Shown here piece after piece: positions 52,025 to 63,029 of a stretch of DNA of 64,000 nucleotides (position 1 is the first letter of the stretch; each line of letters opens with the position of its first letter). Origin of the DNA: Diaporthe sp. PMI_573. Lineage: Eukaryota; Ascomycota; Sordariomycetes; Diaporthales; Diaporthaceae. The notes beneath the pieces are model-generated. The model saw only the letters and a list, made by a program, of their open reading frames with translations, ran no database searches and was not told the DNA's origin. The position numbers were made by a program, and so were the translations under genes. Where the stretch lies: NCBI GenBank assembly GCA_021399435.1, contig JAJTUP010000116.1:62001-126000 (forward strand). The letters run 5' to 3'.

Positions 52025-53497
52025 TTATAGTATATTTCGAGGTTGATATTTGGGTCTTGTAGTCTCTTTTTCTATAGAGACTTTTATATAATATAGACCA
52101 TTCTTTTGATATCCTCGAGTTATAAGCTTATTGGTTGTTCTTGAGTATAGTTTTATAGTATTTCCTTCTAGCTCAAGTCTTATATAGTGGGAGATAGTTT
52201 TATAGCCTAGGATATTGATCCCTAAAGTAGGAATATAGTATATATTGTCTAGGTTGACTATAGTGTTTGTGTCTAGGCATTTTATTATAGAGTCTCCTAT
52301 TTTATTGACTCGAATAGAGCTAGCATTACCCCATTTGACTTGTTTATTTACTGGGCGAAGGTTATTAAAGAGTCTTATATCAGAGAAACTTATTATATTC
52401 GCAGCAGTATCTACAGCTAGTTCTACAGTCTGAGTGTTTTTCTGAGTAGAATTTAGATATTCTGGATATCCTGTAGGCTTATCAGCTGTTATTGTATATA
52501 TATATGGGGTGTATTTGTTATAGTTATTGTTATTTACCTCTGTTTCCATGGGTTCCATGGCCTCAAAAGAGAGATTCGAAAAGTCGATAATTTCTGGGTT
52601 ATCAAGTATATTCGGCTCTTCGATTATAGCTGTATTTACAGCTTCTTCTTCTTCAAGAGACATATTTGAGTCTTTTGGAGACTCAATACTAGCTAGAGCA
52701 GCCAGCAGTTTCTCTTGAAGTTTCTCTCTTTTCTCACGAGAGAGATTTCTGAGGTTATTGCTGTTTTTCTTTTCCTTTTCCCTTTTCTTTATTCGCCAGC
52801 TCTGGGGAGCCTTTTCAGGGAAGAGAAAATAACAACTCTCTCGAGTATGTCCCCTCAGCTTGCAATAAGGGCATGCAGTAGAGTTTTCACCAGCTCTCTT
52901 TTTACCCTTTATATATAGGGCTTTTTCAGAGGACTTGTTTATTTTCCCTCGACTTTCGTCTAAAAGACTCGTGAAGAGAGATTCAAGTGTATATGCCTCT
53001 GGGTCTTGTCTGAGAGACTGGGTTATATTCTGGATAAATCCAGAGTACTCGTCGTCTAGGCTATTTAAAACCCAGCTTATAGTGACTTCTTTTGGAAGCT
53101 CTATTTTGTTTCTCTTCAACTCTTCGAGAAGAAGCTTTGTTTTAGTTATATAGGCTTCCATAGACTTAAAGTCTTCGAGTCGAGTATTGAAGAAGTCACG
53201 GCAGACGAGGAACTGGCTAGTAAAACCAGAGGGATTATAGTGGGATTTTAGAGCCTCCCAGGCTTCTTGGGCACTATTAAGGTCCTTAATAAACATAATA
53301 GGACCAGGCCCACACATCAGCTTAATATTGCTGATAGCACGCTTATTCTGGGGAACAGTTAGGCCTATAAAAGGCGTTTCTGTATTCCCAGAGGTAGCGT
53401 TATCTCTCTCCATCCAAGCAAGGAGTTTAATACTCCAATAGACGTAGTTATCGGCCCCTGAGAGAATTGCGACACCAAACTTGTCGGGGGTAGCCAT
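52025..53497 (-). pseudogene. copia Gag-protease fragment
   Basis: 490 residues. Gag region: VYWSIKLLAWMERDN, LMCGPGPIMFIKDLNSAQEA, AWEALKSHYNPSG and YITKTKLLLEELKR, as in fungal copia elements; a zinc knuckle CPYCKLRGHTRESC; a spacer rich in Asn and Glu; and a protease active site ELAVDTAANIISF. The stop codon TAA is formed across the pogo junction (52025-52027), so the frame is ended by that insertion. Integrase and RT are missing. The frame itself shows no decay, suggesting the copia copy was young when hit. Confidence 0.85.
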
Positions 53498-54146
53498 AGT
53501 GGAAGTTTTGAGAGAGGTTTGAGGAGGATAGAGATAGGTGGTGTTTTGTTGTAGGTTGAAAATTCGAATGATGGTGTTTTTCGAGATTTGAAAGTACGAG
53601 GATAAAGAGAAGAAGAACGGCTTCCGAATGGTATAGTTTGTGTGTGTGTAGGATGAATATCCGTTGAGAAACGGTTGAGTGTTTCGAGGTGGCGTAGGTG
53701 GTGCAGAGTGGTCACAGGGCGTGGAGACACGTCTGGTAAGGTGTCGTTGAATCGAGCGTTCTGGTTGGTCGAGAGCTTATCGATTAGCCCAAAAGGGTAA
53801 TTCCGTTGGATTCCCCGGGTCGTTCGGCTCTTCTGGCTGTGTTGGGTCGTTTTCGTGGTCGACTGGTTCGTCGAAGGTTTGAGAATTGGTGTAAGTCAGG
53901 GGTGTCACGTGACTAGGGATCCTTCTGATTGGGTGCAGCGTTGATAAAAGTGGGGCAGGTGGTCTGTGCTCAGGGAAAAGCGGAACAGCCGGAGTTCATA
54001 ACCTGTTGAAGTGTATGTGAAGATGCTTAGTATTCAGACTATTCTAGCTCTGTGTAAGTGGGCCAGAGGCCCCCTATATATATTCGTCTTTACAGGAATA
54101 AAGATATTCCCTATTAATAATACACTTGGTCTAGAATATTCCAACA
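52026..54146 (-). mobile_element. Ty1/copia retrotransposon, 5' part
   Basis: An LTR at 54004-54146 (143 bp; on the minus strand it starts TGTTGGAATATTC and ends CTTCAACA) is followed inward by leader sequence and a gag-protease frame to the junction with the pogo element at 52026. The integrase, reverse transcriptase and 3' LTR are not found left of the pogo element, so the element was already truncated or has been deleted. Confidence 0.8.
54004..54146 (-). repeat. copia LTR, 143 bp
   Basis: TG..CA ends and a TATATATA box, with an AATAAA-like signal within. It is followed internally on the minus strand by GGTTATGAACTCCGG, the position expected for the primer-binding site. Confidence 0.75.
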
Positions 54147-54729
54147 GGGCAGTGGCCGAGTGTCGCGCGTGGTCAGCAAATCATCCTCGAGGTTGCCGTC
54201 CCGAGCTATCAGTCCTTCGAGCCGTCCTATCCAAAGACCGGTTTGGGATTCCGACTCGGAGAGCTTAGGCAGCCTGTCCACCGAGGCAGAGAGACACCTA
54301 GCAGTGGGTCGTGGGACGAGCCCAAGTTCGGAAAGGAGCCATGACCAGAATATTTAACCATAAGTCCCTGGAAGCTCGGTCGGCGAGAAACACAGGAAGC
54401 CTCTGAATTCCTTGCTTGTATCCCAGCAGCCGGTGTATGCTCAATTGCCCAGGAGTTCAGCCTGCTGAAGTCCTTATACGCGACCACCACAAAGCTCCGA
54501 ATTAAGAAATGGAATATATAAAATAAGTTCCTGGTAATTTTCATGTATATATATATATATTCAATCTTCAACAAGCCTAAGGCCTCTAAAAAATATTTTC
54601 CTCCGGTCTTAAGCTTTTTTAATAGCGTCAATTAGTCTTGTCGGACTCTCGACCGTCAATTAATTAATGACCGATCAAACCTAGCGGCGTTTACAGAAAG
54701 AAGGTTCCTGGATCCAGTAATAAAGAATT
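54147..54729. other. Intergenic, no supported gene
   Basis: Short frames (for example 54160-54357) show no domain. There is a (TA)n run near 54550. Confidence 0.4.
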
Positions 54730-55521
54730 ATGTTCCATTTCCATAGCCATAAAAGCTTCGATAGTCGCACTTTCGAATCCTTTACCAGGCTTATCCAGCA
54801 TCCACCTATCCTAATGGCATCTACTAAGACTACTAATCGTATCCCTACGAATGGCAGCTTTCATGCGGATGATAAAGGATTCGATAGCCTTGCCCAGTCA
54901 TTTGCCGCATTAAGGCTCGATCGGATAACTGAAGAGAATCAAGGTAAAATATTACCTTACATTCCGCCTCCTAAGTACGTTCCTAGGGCCCTCATGTTGC
55001 AACGCCTAGAGGGCAAGATCATAATGGAGAGACTGACAGCGCAAAATAGACCATGCTTAATAGAGTCTCTTGTGAGACAGAACACTCGAGGGATCTTTGA
55101 AGACAATTATGAAGAGATGTTCCGTGCCTGGGTTTCTTTACTAAAAGAAACAACATTTTCACACAATACGACTTCCTCAGACAAACGCGTTATTAATGCC
55201 TTTAGTGTGATAAACAATGTTTTCGAAAACCAGAATACGCCTCACCTATTGTTACGCCTTGCTTATCTCCGATTCAACGAGATGGTTAGGACCCTCCAAC
55301 TCATTGCTCAAAACGATAGACAACATAGACGGATAGACACCGCGGTTGGACATAGAAATGCCAGCATAGCTGTTGACATATGTCTTGCTAGCCAACAGCA
55401 ACAACTGGATCGCAAGGAAGCCCTTCGCAGGATAAGGCACGCAAAGCGATGGGCTTGTCTCATAGGATCGTCACGACTGGCTCTATCAACATGCTCCGAT
55501 GAAGCTGAGAAAATAATGTGA
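54730..55521 (+). CDS. Hypothetical protein, 263 residues
   Basis: Intact single frame, with a second possible start at 54814 (MASTKTTNR). Predicted mostly helical, with SLAQSFAALRLDRITEENQG, MLQRLEGKIIMERLTAQNRP and a Gln-rich segment ASQQQQLDRKEALRRIRHAK. No known domain or signal peptide is recognised. The sustained open frame and balanced composition support a real gene, but no function can be assigned. The alternative is a TE-associated accessory ORF, since a copia LTR lies 580 bp upstream. Confidence 0.5.
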   Translation: MFHFHSHKSFDSRTFESFTRLIQHPPILMASTKTTNRIPTNGSFHADDKGFDSLAQSFAALRLDRITEENQGKILPYIPPPKYVPRALMLQRLEGKIIMERLTAQNRPCLIESLVRQNTRGIFEDNYEEMFRAWVSLLKETTFSHNTTSSDKRVINAFSVINNVFENQNTPHLLLRLAYLRFNEMVRTLQLIAQNDRQHRRIDTAVGHRNASIAVDICLASQQQQLDRKEALRRIRHAKRWACLIGSSRLALSTCSDEAEKIM

Positions 55522-56535
55522 GTAAACCGTGAGTGTCGGTCGGAAAGATTCATTGACAGATAAAAAGTAAAAATCACTTTATACTGAACGACACTTTGAG
55601 TTGCATATCGTCAAAAGTAGCGCATACCTACCCTCGTGAAGTTTAATAGCATCTCGATACCTCGAGGACACAACGAAGCGAGCCGCGCTACAAAGCTTCA
55701 GTGAATGCCAGATAAGTATTGTTGTGCAGCAAGTGCAATTAGTTCTGGCGTGTGCTAGCATCGATTGAAGAGTGCGGCTGTGTCCATAACTGCCCTAGCA
55801 TAAGGCTATTACTATCAATACTGGATGGAATTGACTGATATAATAAAGAATAGCTCGAATGCAATCTTTCCCGAATATCTATAATGTTTCCGCTACCTAC
55901 CTAAACAGAGGAAGGCAAATGGCGCTAGGCTTTTCAATCGCCTTAAAAGCCTTTCCAATGTCATGCAATCACAAGAGTTCCCATTTTTATAACTTTAATA
56001 TAAAAGGCTACTTTTCAAACAGTATCAGTCGTCACCGCTTTCGGTATCGACTGCCATAACGGAGAACATGCGACCATGCGACTTCTAGGACTTTCGAAGT
56101 CCGGCACCTATTAGCGCATCAAGGCGGGCGCAAGGTCACGGCTTATCAAGGATGATAAATTACTAACTTTAGTTAGTAATACTGTAGTTACAGCAGTAAA
56201 TTTTAGTATCACGGTGAGATTCACTATTCTTTCACCATGAGGATGCCTTAGGCACCATTATTAGCGGTCAAAAAAAACTAGCCACCCCTCAATAGTAGAA
56301 CCAGACGGATAAGACAATAAAGATCATCAGAAATCCAACCAATAACAACCATTCTACCGTAGAATAAACGGCCTAGAATCTGACAACTATAGTAAATTTT
56401 CCGAACCCTGCCAAGACGTCGAACTCATTCCCTACTTCAAGCAAGATTCCAAGACAACCTGAGTCCATCAAGCACAAAGACCTAAGGTCTATAAATGCAG
56501 AGGGAACATACAGAGTGAAAGCAATCTATACAGCG
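55522..56535. other. AT-rich intergenic with small inverted repeats
   Basis: A cluster of hairpins at about 56155-56245 includes an 8-bp stem TTACTAAC/GTTAGTAA with a 4-base loop and GGTGA..TTCACC. It could be a small fold-back element. No gene is seen. Confidence 0.4.
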
Positions 56536-57729
56536 TCAAATCTGAAAGCCTTCTTTTCGCTGAGGATCCTTACACATTTCATTCATAACATCCTCAGACA
56601 CACGGAGCCTGCCGACACCTTGCACCTCACCTTCGAAACAGGTGTCTGCATGGCTCCAGCCCATGTCAACGGGAAGTCTGGCCCCACCTGGCCGTACCTT
56701 CATCTGGAGCTGCGCCTTTGAATCCCGTAAAAGAACCATGACGTCCACGGATTCCTTTTTGCTGTTCTCCCAGGACCCATTCGCACCAGCCCGTCGATTC
56801 CACTTGTAGTGATCTCCTTTTTCATCAGCGATTTCTTCCAGGCGAACATATATGGCCTTTGATCGCGGTGATACTAGGCGTCTTCTTGGCCTTGGCGTCT
56901 TCATTACCTTTGCTCTTTGGCCTCCCTTCCTTGTTAGCCGCTTTGGAGGGGCCTGCGTGTGGCATTTCCGTTTTGATGAGGCCTCGAAGTCTGCGCGACT
57001 GATCTCAAGGACTTCATTGGTGGAGTCCCAAGAACAGTGCTGGTTGCTGCTCTCCCAACATTGTTGCTCACCACCACGTTCCGACGCGGGATTACCACCA
57101 GGAGTGTCTTCAAGGCTGACTTCTGCCACGGCATTCCACCACAAGGTGCTCAACCAAACATCACCGTCTAAAAGCAGCGCATCAAGCTCAAGGCGGTCCG
57201 CGATTTGGGCGTCTAGGGAACCACAGTACGACTGTTCGTCCAGATCAGGTGCCAAAAATAGGGTCGACCAGGAACTGACTGGGGGATTCTCCTGTCGTCT
57301 AGACGGGTTGTCTGTGAGCCATTGGTCAAGCCAGGATGTAAAATCGTCACCAACCCCATCTCTGAGATAGACCGTGCTGGGTGGTGATGGCAATACCTCG
57401 AGATGATGGTGAGAGATATCAGCAAAGCCATATTGTCCTGGCCCTTTCTCCTGCAGCAGATCCAAGTGTAACTGGCTAAGCTCAGTCACAGAGGGAGTAT
57501 CTGCCGTCCAAAACGGCTGCTCGCAGGGAGAGAACTGTGGAAAGTTGAAGGCATAATGAAGGTCCAGGACTGCATCAGACATCGGCCTCCCAGGCAACAG
57601 ATGGCAGTATTCCACAGGTTGGTCAGGCTGCTCGGGTAGGGTAGTGCACGATGTCTTACTGGACGTCATAGGAGGTGATAGAGCGGCTTCCTCAAAAAAG
57701 GCATCATGAGAGAGGATCTTAGGATTCAT
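56536..57729 (-). CDS. Hypothetical basic-tailed nuclear-type protein
   Basis: Intact 397-residue frame. The N-terminal 230 residues are acidic and aromatic (LDLHYAFNFPQFSP, DDFTSWLDQWLTDNPS, LDALLLDGDVWLSTLWW), like activation regions. A strongly basic block follows (SSKRKCHTQAPPKRLTRKGG, then KTPRPRRRLVSPRSK) with likely nuclear signals, then a compact C-terminal region starting AIYVRLEEIADEKGDHYKWN. No zinc finger or bZIP is visible. An acidic-plus-basic architecture suggests a transcription-related role, but this is inference only. Confidence 0.6.
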   Translation of the reverse strand: MNPKILSHDAFFEEAALSPPMTSSKTSCTTLPEQPDQPVEYCHLLPGRPMSDAVLDLHYAFNFPQFSPCEQPFWTADTPSVTELSQLHLDLLQEKGPGQYGFADISHHHLEVLPSPPSTVYLRDGVGDDFTSWLDQWLTDNPSRRQENPPVSSWSTLFLAPDLDEQSYCGSLDAQIADRLELDALLLDGDVWLSTLWWNAVAEVSLEDTPGGNPASERGGEQQCWESSNQHCSWDSTNEVLEISRADFEASSKRKCHTQAPPKRLTRKGGQRAKVMKTPRPRRRLVSPRSKAIYVRLEEIADEKGDHYKWNRRAGANGSWENSKKESVDVMVLLRDSKAQLQMKVRPGGARLPVDMGWSHADTCFEGEVQGVGRLRVSEDVMNEMCKDPQRKEGFQI

Positions 57730-59109
57730 GGCGGCGGTTGGCTCTTGGTGTTGGTATGGGAAATTGTTAGGGAAGAGAAGTTGGAATGAGACGAGGCGAG
57801 GTAAGTACTTCGTGAGGGAGCTGGCCGGCTTAAGTACTAGCGATCGTCAGAGCCAGGCGAGGGACGGTTAGGCCAGAGAGGGCATTTTGAACCGGGCTAG
57901 AGGAAGACCTGTTTATGCCCTTATTTAGCAACATCTACAGCAAGCCCACTTGTGGGATCCATTTGGGCTGAAGACCATGTGGCGGCCTCCCTCGCTGCTA
58001 CCATGGGGGAAGATATACGATAACTAGGCTGATTAGATCATCTACCCAGAAGGGAAATGCTCGAGCTTCCCCTAAGGGAAAGACGAGTTGGCCGGCCATT
58101 TCTTGTGGAGGCCTCTCATAGCATTGACACTTAAAATGAAGCCTGTCTCAGCCGGCTTGTCCTGGGCTGTGTGTGTAGGCTCCCTGGCAAGGCTGTCTCG
58201 ATGTGGCTACGAACATCAAATTAGGCAGGATGGATCGGCAGATATTGTCCTTGCGTATAACTGGCGGCTGTTGGAGGCAATCACGGAGGCGGAAAAGAGA
58301 CTTCAGAGGCTTGGCGACGAGAGACGTGCTGGTACGAGGCAGACAGCGAGGACGGGTGGGAATTGGGAGGAGGTTTGGAGGATGTTTCATTTTGGGTATA
58401 TTGATGATGCGCTCTGATTAGACGGCAACGGGTTTGTGGCCAGTCTGTTAGGTCAGGTGGCTGGGAAGGAACTTCATTCATGAAAACCGCCGGAGCCGAG
58501 CCGAAATCAGCCAATCTGGTGTTGGGAATAGCTTCAACAAGCAGATTCTCAGATTTCTCCTTAAATTCTAAGAGTTTGTGTCGGGTGATAGCGGGTTAGT
58601 TCAAAAAACAATTGTGGCCGGGTGGGGGTTTCCAATGAAATATTAGGTGGCTTTACTTCCCTCGAAATTCCAAGCAGCTATTCGAACTAAACCAGCCATC
58701 ATCAATCCTTAAGTTGGCCCGCATCATATCTCTTGTCCACCGCAAGTTCCAGCAGCATATACCCGTATAATAAAATCGCCGCCGAAGGAGTGACGCACAG
58801 AGCGGACCAAACGGTTGTGTAGTGGAGTCTTAGGCATGTCAGTCTCAGCCTCGCAACCAGCCTGAATACTTTTCTGCAGTCAACCTTACAGGCTGGTCCA
58901 TCGAAATCGAATTTCACCCTCACACTGCTGCCTGCGCAACGGACACCCAATTTACTTTCACTTTCCAGGGTACCCTGGCCTTTGACTGGCGGTTGCAAAT
59001 ATTTAAAGTGGTCGGCTCTTCCCTTGGAGAGCGTTCCTTGTCTCCTCCGTAGGACGGAACGCCATGGAAGCCTGATCATTGAAAGCAATTCAATAAAAAA
59101 GTTAAATCA
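57730..59109. other. Intergenic; one small unproven frame
   Basis: 58088-58417 (109 codons, plus) has a helical stretch YNWRLLEAITEAEKRLQRLG and ends FHFGYIDDAL. It is not recognised and has little support. The remainder is probable promoter sequence. Confidence 0.35.
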
Positions 59110-59679
59110 ATGGCCTCACCAAACAACACGAACGAAGCTTCGGCTGAGTTGTTCGACAACGTCCAAAACCCCGTTGAATTCGAAAACTGGATCAACTGGC
59201 CGTCGAACATAGCCCCAGAAAAGGTTTCGCACGAGCCATCAAACAAGCACAAATCGCCGGACAATATTGGTTCGGAATTGGTCGCTGATTCCGGATCGAC
59301 GGCAGAAGTAGCCGCCAACTCGCCTCCATCTCGCTCACCTGGGCTTGTTCACGACCCGAACTCGCCCCAAGACATCGAACCAAAAACCGGGGGTATTCAA
59401 GTTCCAGGGCAGAGCGCATCACTAAGCGTTCCTAGGGATCAATATCCTGTACGCGAAGCACCAAAACTTAGAGGTCGTCCGAAGAGGTCGATGGTCATGA
59501 CTGCTGCACCTGGATCTCGCAAGAAACCAAGGGAAAAAAACACTATGACGATATCATACTGTACGGTTTTGGCTCATTGCAATCGAAAGTCCTTGTACAA
59601 ACGTTTTTGTTACCCGTTATTGCGGAAATATACAGTAATACCATTAAAGATTTCTGCTGTAATGTATGAATATATTTAG
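59110..59679 (+). CDS. Hypothetical acidic protein with AT-hook-like motif, 3' end doubtful
   Basis: MASPNNTNEASAELFDNVQN through VEFENWINWPSNIAPEKVSH is acidic and disordered; PKLRGRPKRSMVMTAAPGSR contains an AT-hook-like RGRPKR core. After about residue 140 the composition turns AT-rich and unlike protein-coding DNA, so the true 3' end is probably lost. It may be the N-terminus of a truncated DNA-binding protein. Confidence 0.4.
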   Translation: MASPNNTNEASAELFDNVQNPVEFENWINWPSNIAPEKVSHEPSNKHKSPDNIGSELVADSGSTAEVAANSPPSRSPGLVHDPNSPQDIEPKTGGIQVPGQSASLSVPRDQYPVREAPKLRGRPKRSMVMTAAPGSRKKPREKNTMTISYCTVLAHCNRKSLYKRFCYPLLRKYTVIPLKISAVMYEYI

Positions 59680-59989
59680 CATTTAGTCGTGGCCGAACAG
59701 CGAAGCGAAATCGAGGCTTCAGTTGTACTTATCAATCGATTTCTTCATATGACGATAGTACAGTACTTATTAGGGACCTCTGAAGTACAAAGCAGTCTTG
59801 CTTGATATTTTTACTACTTACTTCAAGCCTGCTATTCAGAGTGCGTAATCAACCAATTCAACTCAACTGGTACCTCCTCGCAGTTGGATTGACATCCGGC
59901 CAAGTATATTTCAGTTGGATTGAAGTTGGACGAGGCTGCTCTCAGTTGGATTGCAGTTGGTTGTTTCGTACCAACGGATATCTCCGATC

Positions 59990-60600
59990 TTCACGTCTTA
60001 ACGCCGATCCCACTCATCACTACCATGAGGGTAGGACAATACCCTCCCTGCTCCATGACCGCATACTCTGACGAGTTCGTAAAGGTGATACCATCTTTCC
60101 CGCGCTACTGAACGACCTTTCAGTTTCTGCTGACATTGTAGGGATAGACAGCAAGTCAGAGGCCATTCGAGAGAGGTTCGGATACTCCATTTCGTGCTCC
60201 TTCCACCAAGAAAGAGGGCTGAATTGGTATTTGTCGTCGGCGGGGGTAAAAGTCTGGATATAACGTTCGTACTCATCAAGCGCTGGGCGCCGTTGCGAAG
60301 GATATTTCGCTCTGCCATCTGGATGCGCCCTTTTGCGTTTGCCGAGCGACTGTGCCAGGAACGCGTCATATCCAGAGAGCCCCGTTCGGCTGCCCGCTGT
60401 CGGCAGCATCGCTAAGCCAGGAACCTCGCGATTAGCGTACTCCTCCTTCCACATCTTATTGAGTCTCGTCGAGTAATTTTCTTCCCACTGCGTCGCATCC
60501 GCATGTCCTTCCCAGTGGTATTGAAGCGCCGGCCACCCAAAGCAAGGGTGAAGGACTACAGCACCGATATATGCAACAGGCCAGAACATCTGAGCGCCGA
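59990..60600 (-). pseudogene. hAT transposase C-terminal relic
   Basis: The frame ending near 60020 contains PVAYIGAVVLHPCFGWPALQ, a WEENYSTRLNKMWKEEYANR region, SPLSWWKEHEMEYPNLSRMA and the dimerisation core MSAETERSFSSAGKMVSPLR. The N-terminal two thirds are missing; upstream residues (60600-60727) do not match. Dead fragment. Confidence 0.85.
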
Positions 60601-61368
60601 ATGTCCCAAAGTGCATTCGTAATGACGTTTGAAGTCCGCAAGGATTCGTCAATGATGCCACAATATCGTCAGGGTGACCGCTCGCCACTATCCCCTGGCA
60701 TGACCGCCTGCAATGCAGGCCCTGCATTGCATTGCTGCACTCTTACACGAGATCTGACGGATCCCCTGGCCGCTATTGACAAATCATGCGCTTGCCATAC
60801 TCTCATGTGCTGCGGGTAGCCATGATTCTTCTGAACCACCTCTCCTGATAGGCAGGGCTCAAGACTTCCATAGTGAAGACTGCCACGTTCTGCTGCCAAC
60901 CAAAAACTGTGTACCCTCTGCATCGAACGGTATTTAATCCTGTAAACCGTATTGAACCCTAATAACTAACATGTAGTATGCAATGCATCTCCTCATATTA
61001 GAGCTGGTGAAACCATTGAGCTTAAGAAGGCAGCATACGTCACTGTGACCATAAAGTGAAGGCAGCAACTGCAAGAATTGGCTATAGATAGCATCTATGA
61101 TGTCTTTATGCCGGAAACACAACGATTGCATGCCGTTACAATGATGTCGACCCAATTCTAAAGGGAACAATAATATAATATATATACAGCACATTGCCCA
61201 TTGTCCACGGTGTGGTTTCTTCTCCGAACCCACGAATCCTCGTGACTAACTTATATTTCTCTGTTATATACGCGGACCAGATCAGACCAATACTTGTTGC
61301 AATCGTGATCTCTCAATTTCAGCAACCCCCACCCACACCTGCATTTCATAGACAGCAACAGAGACAAG
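60601..61368. other. Intergenic and 5' flank of the CHZ-like gene
   Basis: No supported gene. The right end contains the leader of the small gene at 61369, with CA-rich sequence before the ATG. Confidence 0.45.
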
Positions 61369-61813
61369 ATGTCAACCAACGCCAACCAGGAGTTCAACAA
61401 CGCTGACACCGTCACTGACGACATTCCTCAGGGCGGCGACACGGTTGACAACTCTTTCACCACCTCGGGCAAAACAGCAGTTCCCGTCATCGCGGACGAG
61501 ACGCCTGTCGAGCAGCCCAACGACGCACGGAACCCTGACTCCGACGCCGCTCTCGGTAAGTCCCTTGTCTCATCAGACTCGTTCAAGAAAGGTAAATGAG
61601 GGATGATCTGCGGAGGGCGATATCCGACCGCGAAAGGTGCTGACAAACATGTATGTCATTGCAGAGCAAGACGAAAATGAAGCCATCGACAACAGCAACA
61701 TCCTGAAGGGCGGCCGCACTCGCGGTGCCACCAAGCCTGGAGCCACATACCAGGAGCCGGGCGATGAGGAGGGCCTTCCTGGCCCTGGGGACGGGACTTC
61801 GTCCACTCGTTGA
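61369..61813 (+). CDS. Small acidic protein with CHZ-like motif, two exons
   Basis: 111 residues. Exon 1 is 61369-61555, the intron 61556-61664 (GTAAGT donor, TTGCAG acceptor, 109 bp) and exon 2 61665-61813; the join reads AALEQDENEAIDNSN in frame. Exon 2 contains AIDNSNILKGGRTRGATK, similar to the short conserved motif of histone chaperone CHZ-type and related small fungal acidic proteins, and ends PGDEEGLPGPGDGTSSTR. The N-terminus is acidic and disordered. Likely a nuclear or stress-type small protein; histone binding is inference from the motif. Confidence 0.7.
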
Positions 61814-61980
61814 GCGCGCAAATGTTGCTCTCGGGCCAGCCAGTGCGATCTCTGCGATGCCCCATTTGGAATTGAATCACGGTGTACTGCGCTTAAGTTG
61901 AAGTCAAACACTGAGCTTGTATTGGGCCCGTCTATTGTGGGATTGAGGTCCATTTTTGAGAATACCGTTTCAGCTAGGAA

Positions 61981-63010
61981 CAGTGTTGCTAATAATATAA
62001 ACAATACGTATATTGGCAATATGGACCCCCTCGCAATAATATCGTATTGTCAAGAGGCTATATTGTATTACCCAATATGAGCAGGACCCATATTGTATTG
62101 TATTACCAAGCACCCAATATATTGGCAGTGTGACAATACATCCAATATATTCCACGTGACCCCATCATTCAACTTTCTCAGCGAAAATCTCGTCACCTTG
62201 AAAATCTCGTATCCCAAACCATGACTTCAGGCACTCCAATGCTTCAATTACATCACTCCCAAGTCGATTTCGACGGTCTGTAATCGTTATCTTTGCCCCA
62301 GAGAAGAGTCGTTCGGGCTCCGCAGACATTGCAGGAATTGACAATATATCCACGGCCATCTTGCTCAGGCTCGGGTAGGTTTTCTGCTGCGTCTCCTCTA
62401 GCCACCATGCAAGGGCGCTCGTAAAACCATAAACCCGTTCAGACTTGCAATAACGCTCGTATTCGTCCGTGATGAGTGACGGCTGCAGGTGCTTGTTCCG
62501 CCAATTCAAGAACTCGTTCGTGGTCGCCGATGGGACCTCGCAGAGTGGAAGAGGTGATTCCACTGGTCTATATTCGTTCCACAGCGTCTCAAGCAACTTC
62601 TTCGACGACTCAACCCACTCCTTTTTCCAGTTCTCCTGGATGTAGTGCCATTTATGCGAAGGGTGGAGCACGATAGCTGCAACGCAGGCAGGTGATTCAT
62701 CAGTAAGGCGATAATACTTGTCCAGCTTCGCCCAGCCCGAGTTATACATCGGTGCCATCACCGGATCGTCGACATTTGCCTCCTTGCCGGCTTCGAATTG
62801 TGCCAATACGAAGTCCATAGCCAGGAGGACATTGTCGAGTGTTGCAAACGATGACTCGAGAGCCTTAGTCGTCATCTTCAGCTTCTCTAAGAAGAACTTG
62901 ATCTTCTCCAAGATGGTCCAGTCCTCTGAAGAGAGCTCGTCTCCAGCGCAATCTTCATCCATCCTCACAACGCAATCCGGCGGTCTTTACCTTCATATTC
63001 CTTGCCAACT
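61981..63010 (-). mobile_element. hAT transposon remnant with one end
   Basis: The left end is placed at CAGTGTTGC (61981), which fits hAT termini. Many CAATAT/ATATTG words follow in both orientations (62005-62150), then the 3' half of a transposase gene on the minus strand. Coding similarity ends near 63000 and no matching right end is seen. Confidence 0.75.
62165..62968 (-). pseudogene. hAT transposase C-terminal half
   Basis: 267 residues without stops: WTILEKIKFFLEKLKMTTKA, LDKYYRLTDESPACVAAIVL, HPSHKWHYIQENWKKEW, SALAWWLEETQQKTYPSLSK and MSAEPERLFSGAKITITDRR (dimerisation). The BED finger and catalytic N-terminal half are absent. The frame is uninterrupted, so the truncation is more recent than in the other relics. 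Confidence 0.88.
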
Positions 63011-63029
63011 GAGCTAGTTTATTAGTCTC

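Larger units (their letters stand above)
49700..52025 (+). mobile_element. pogo-like transposon, 2.3 kb, with long imperfect TIRs
   Basis: Ends ACGTGGTT... and ...AACCACGT, flanked by TA at 49698-49699 and 52026-52027. Inverted similarity extends about 110 bp inward with many mismatches, sharing AGCACCCACCCAGGG. Each end carries the perfect 20-bp palindrome TTGGCACCAATTGGTGCCAA, at 49808-49827 and 51898-51917. It is inserted in the copia remnant that continues at 52026. Confidence 0.88.
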
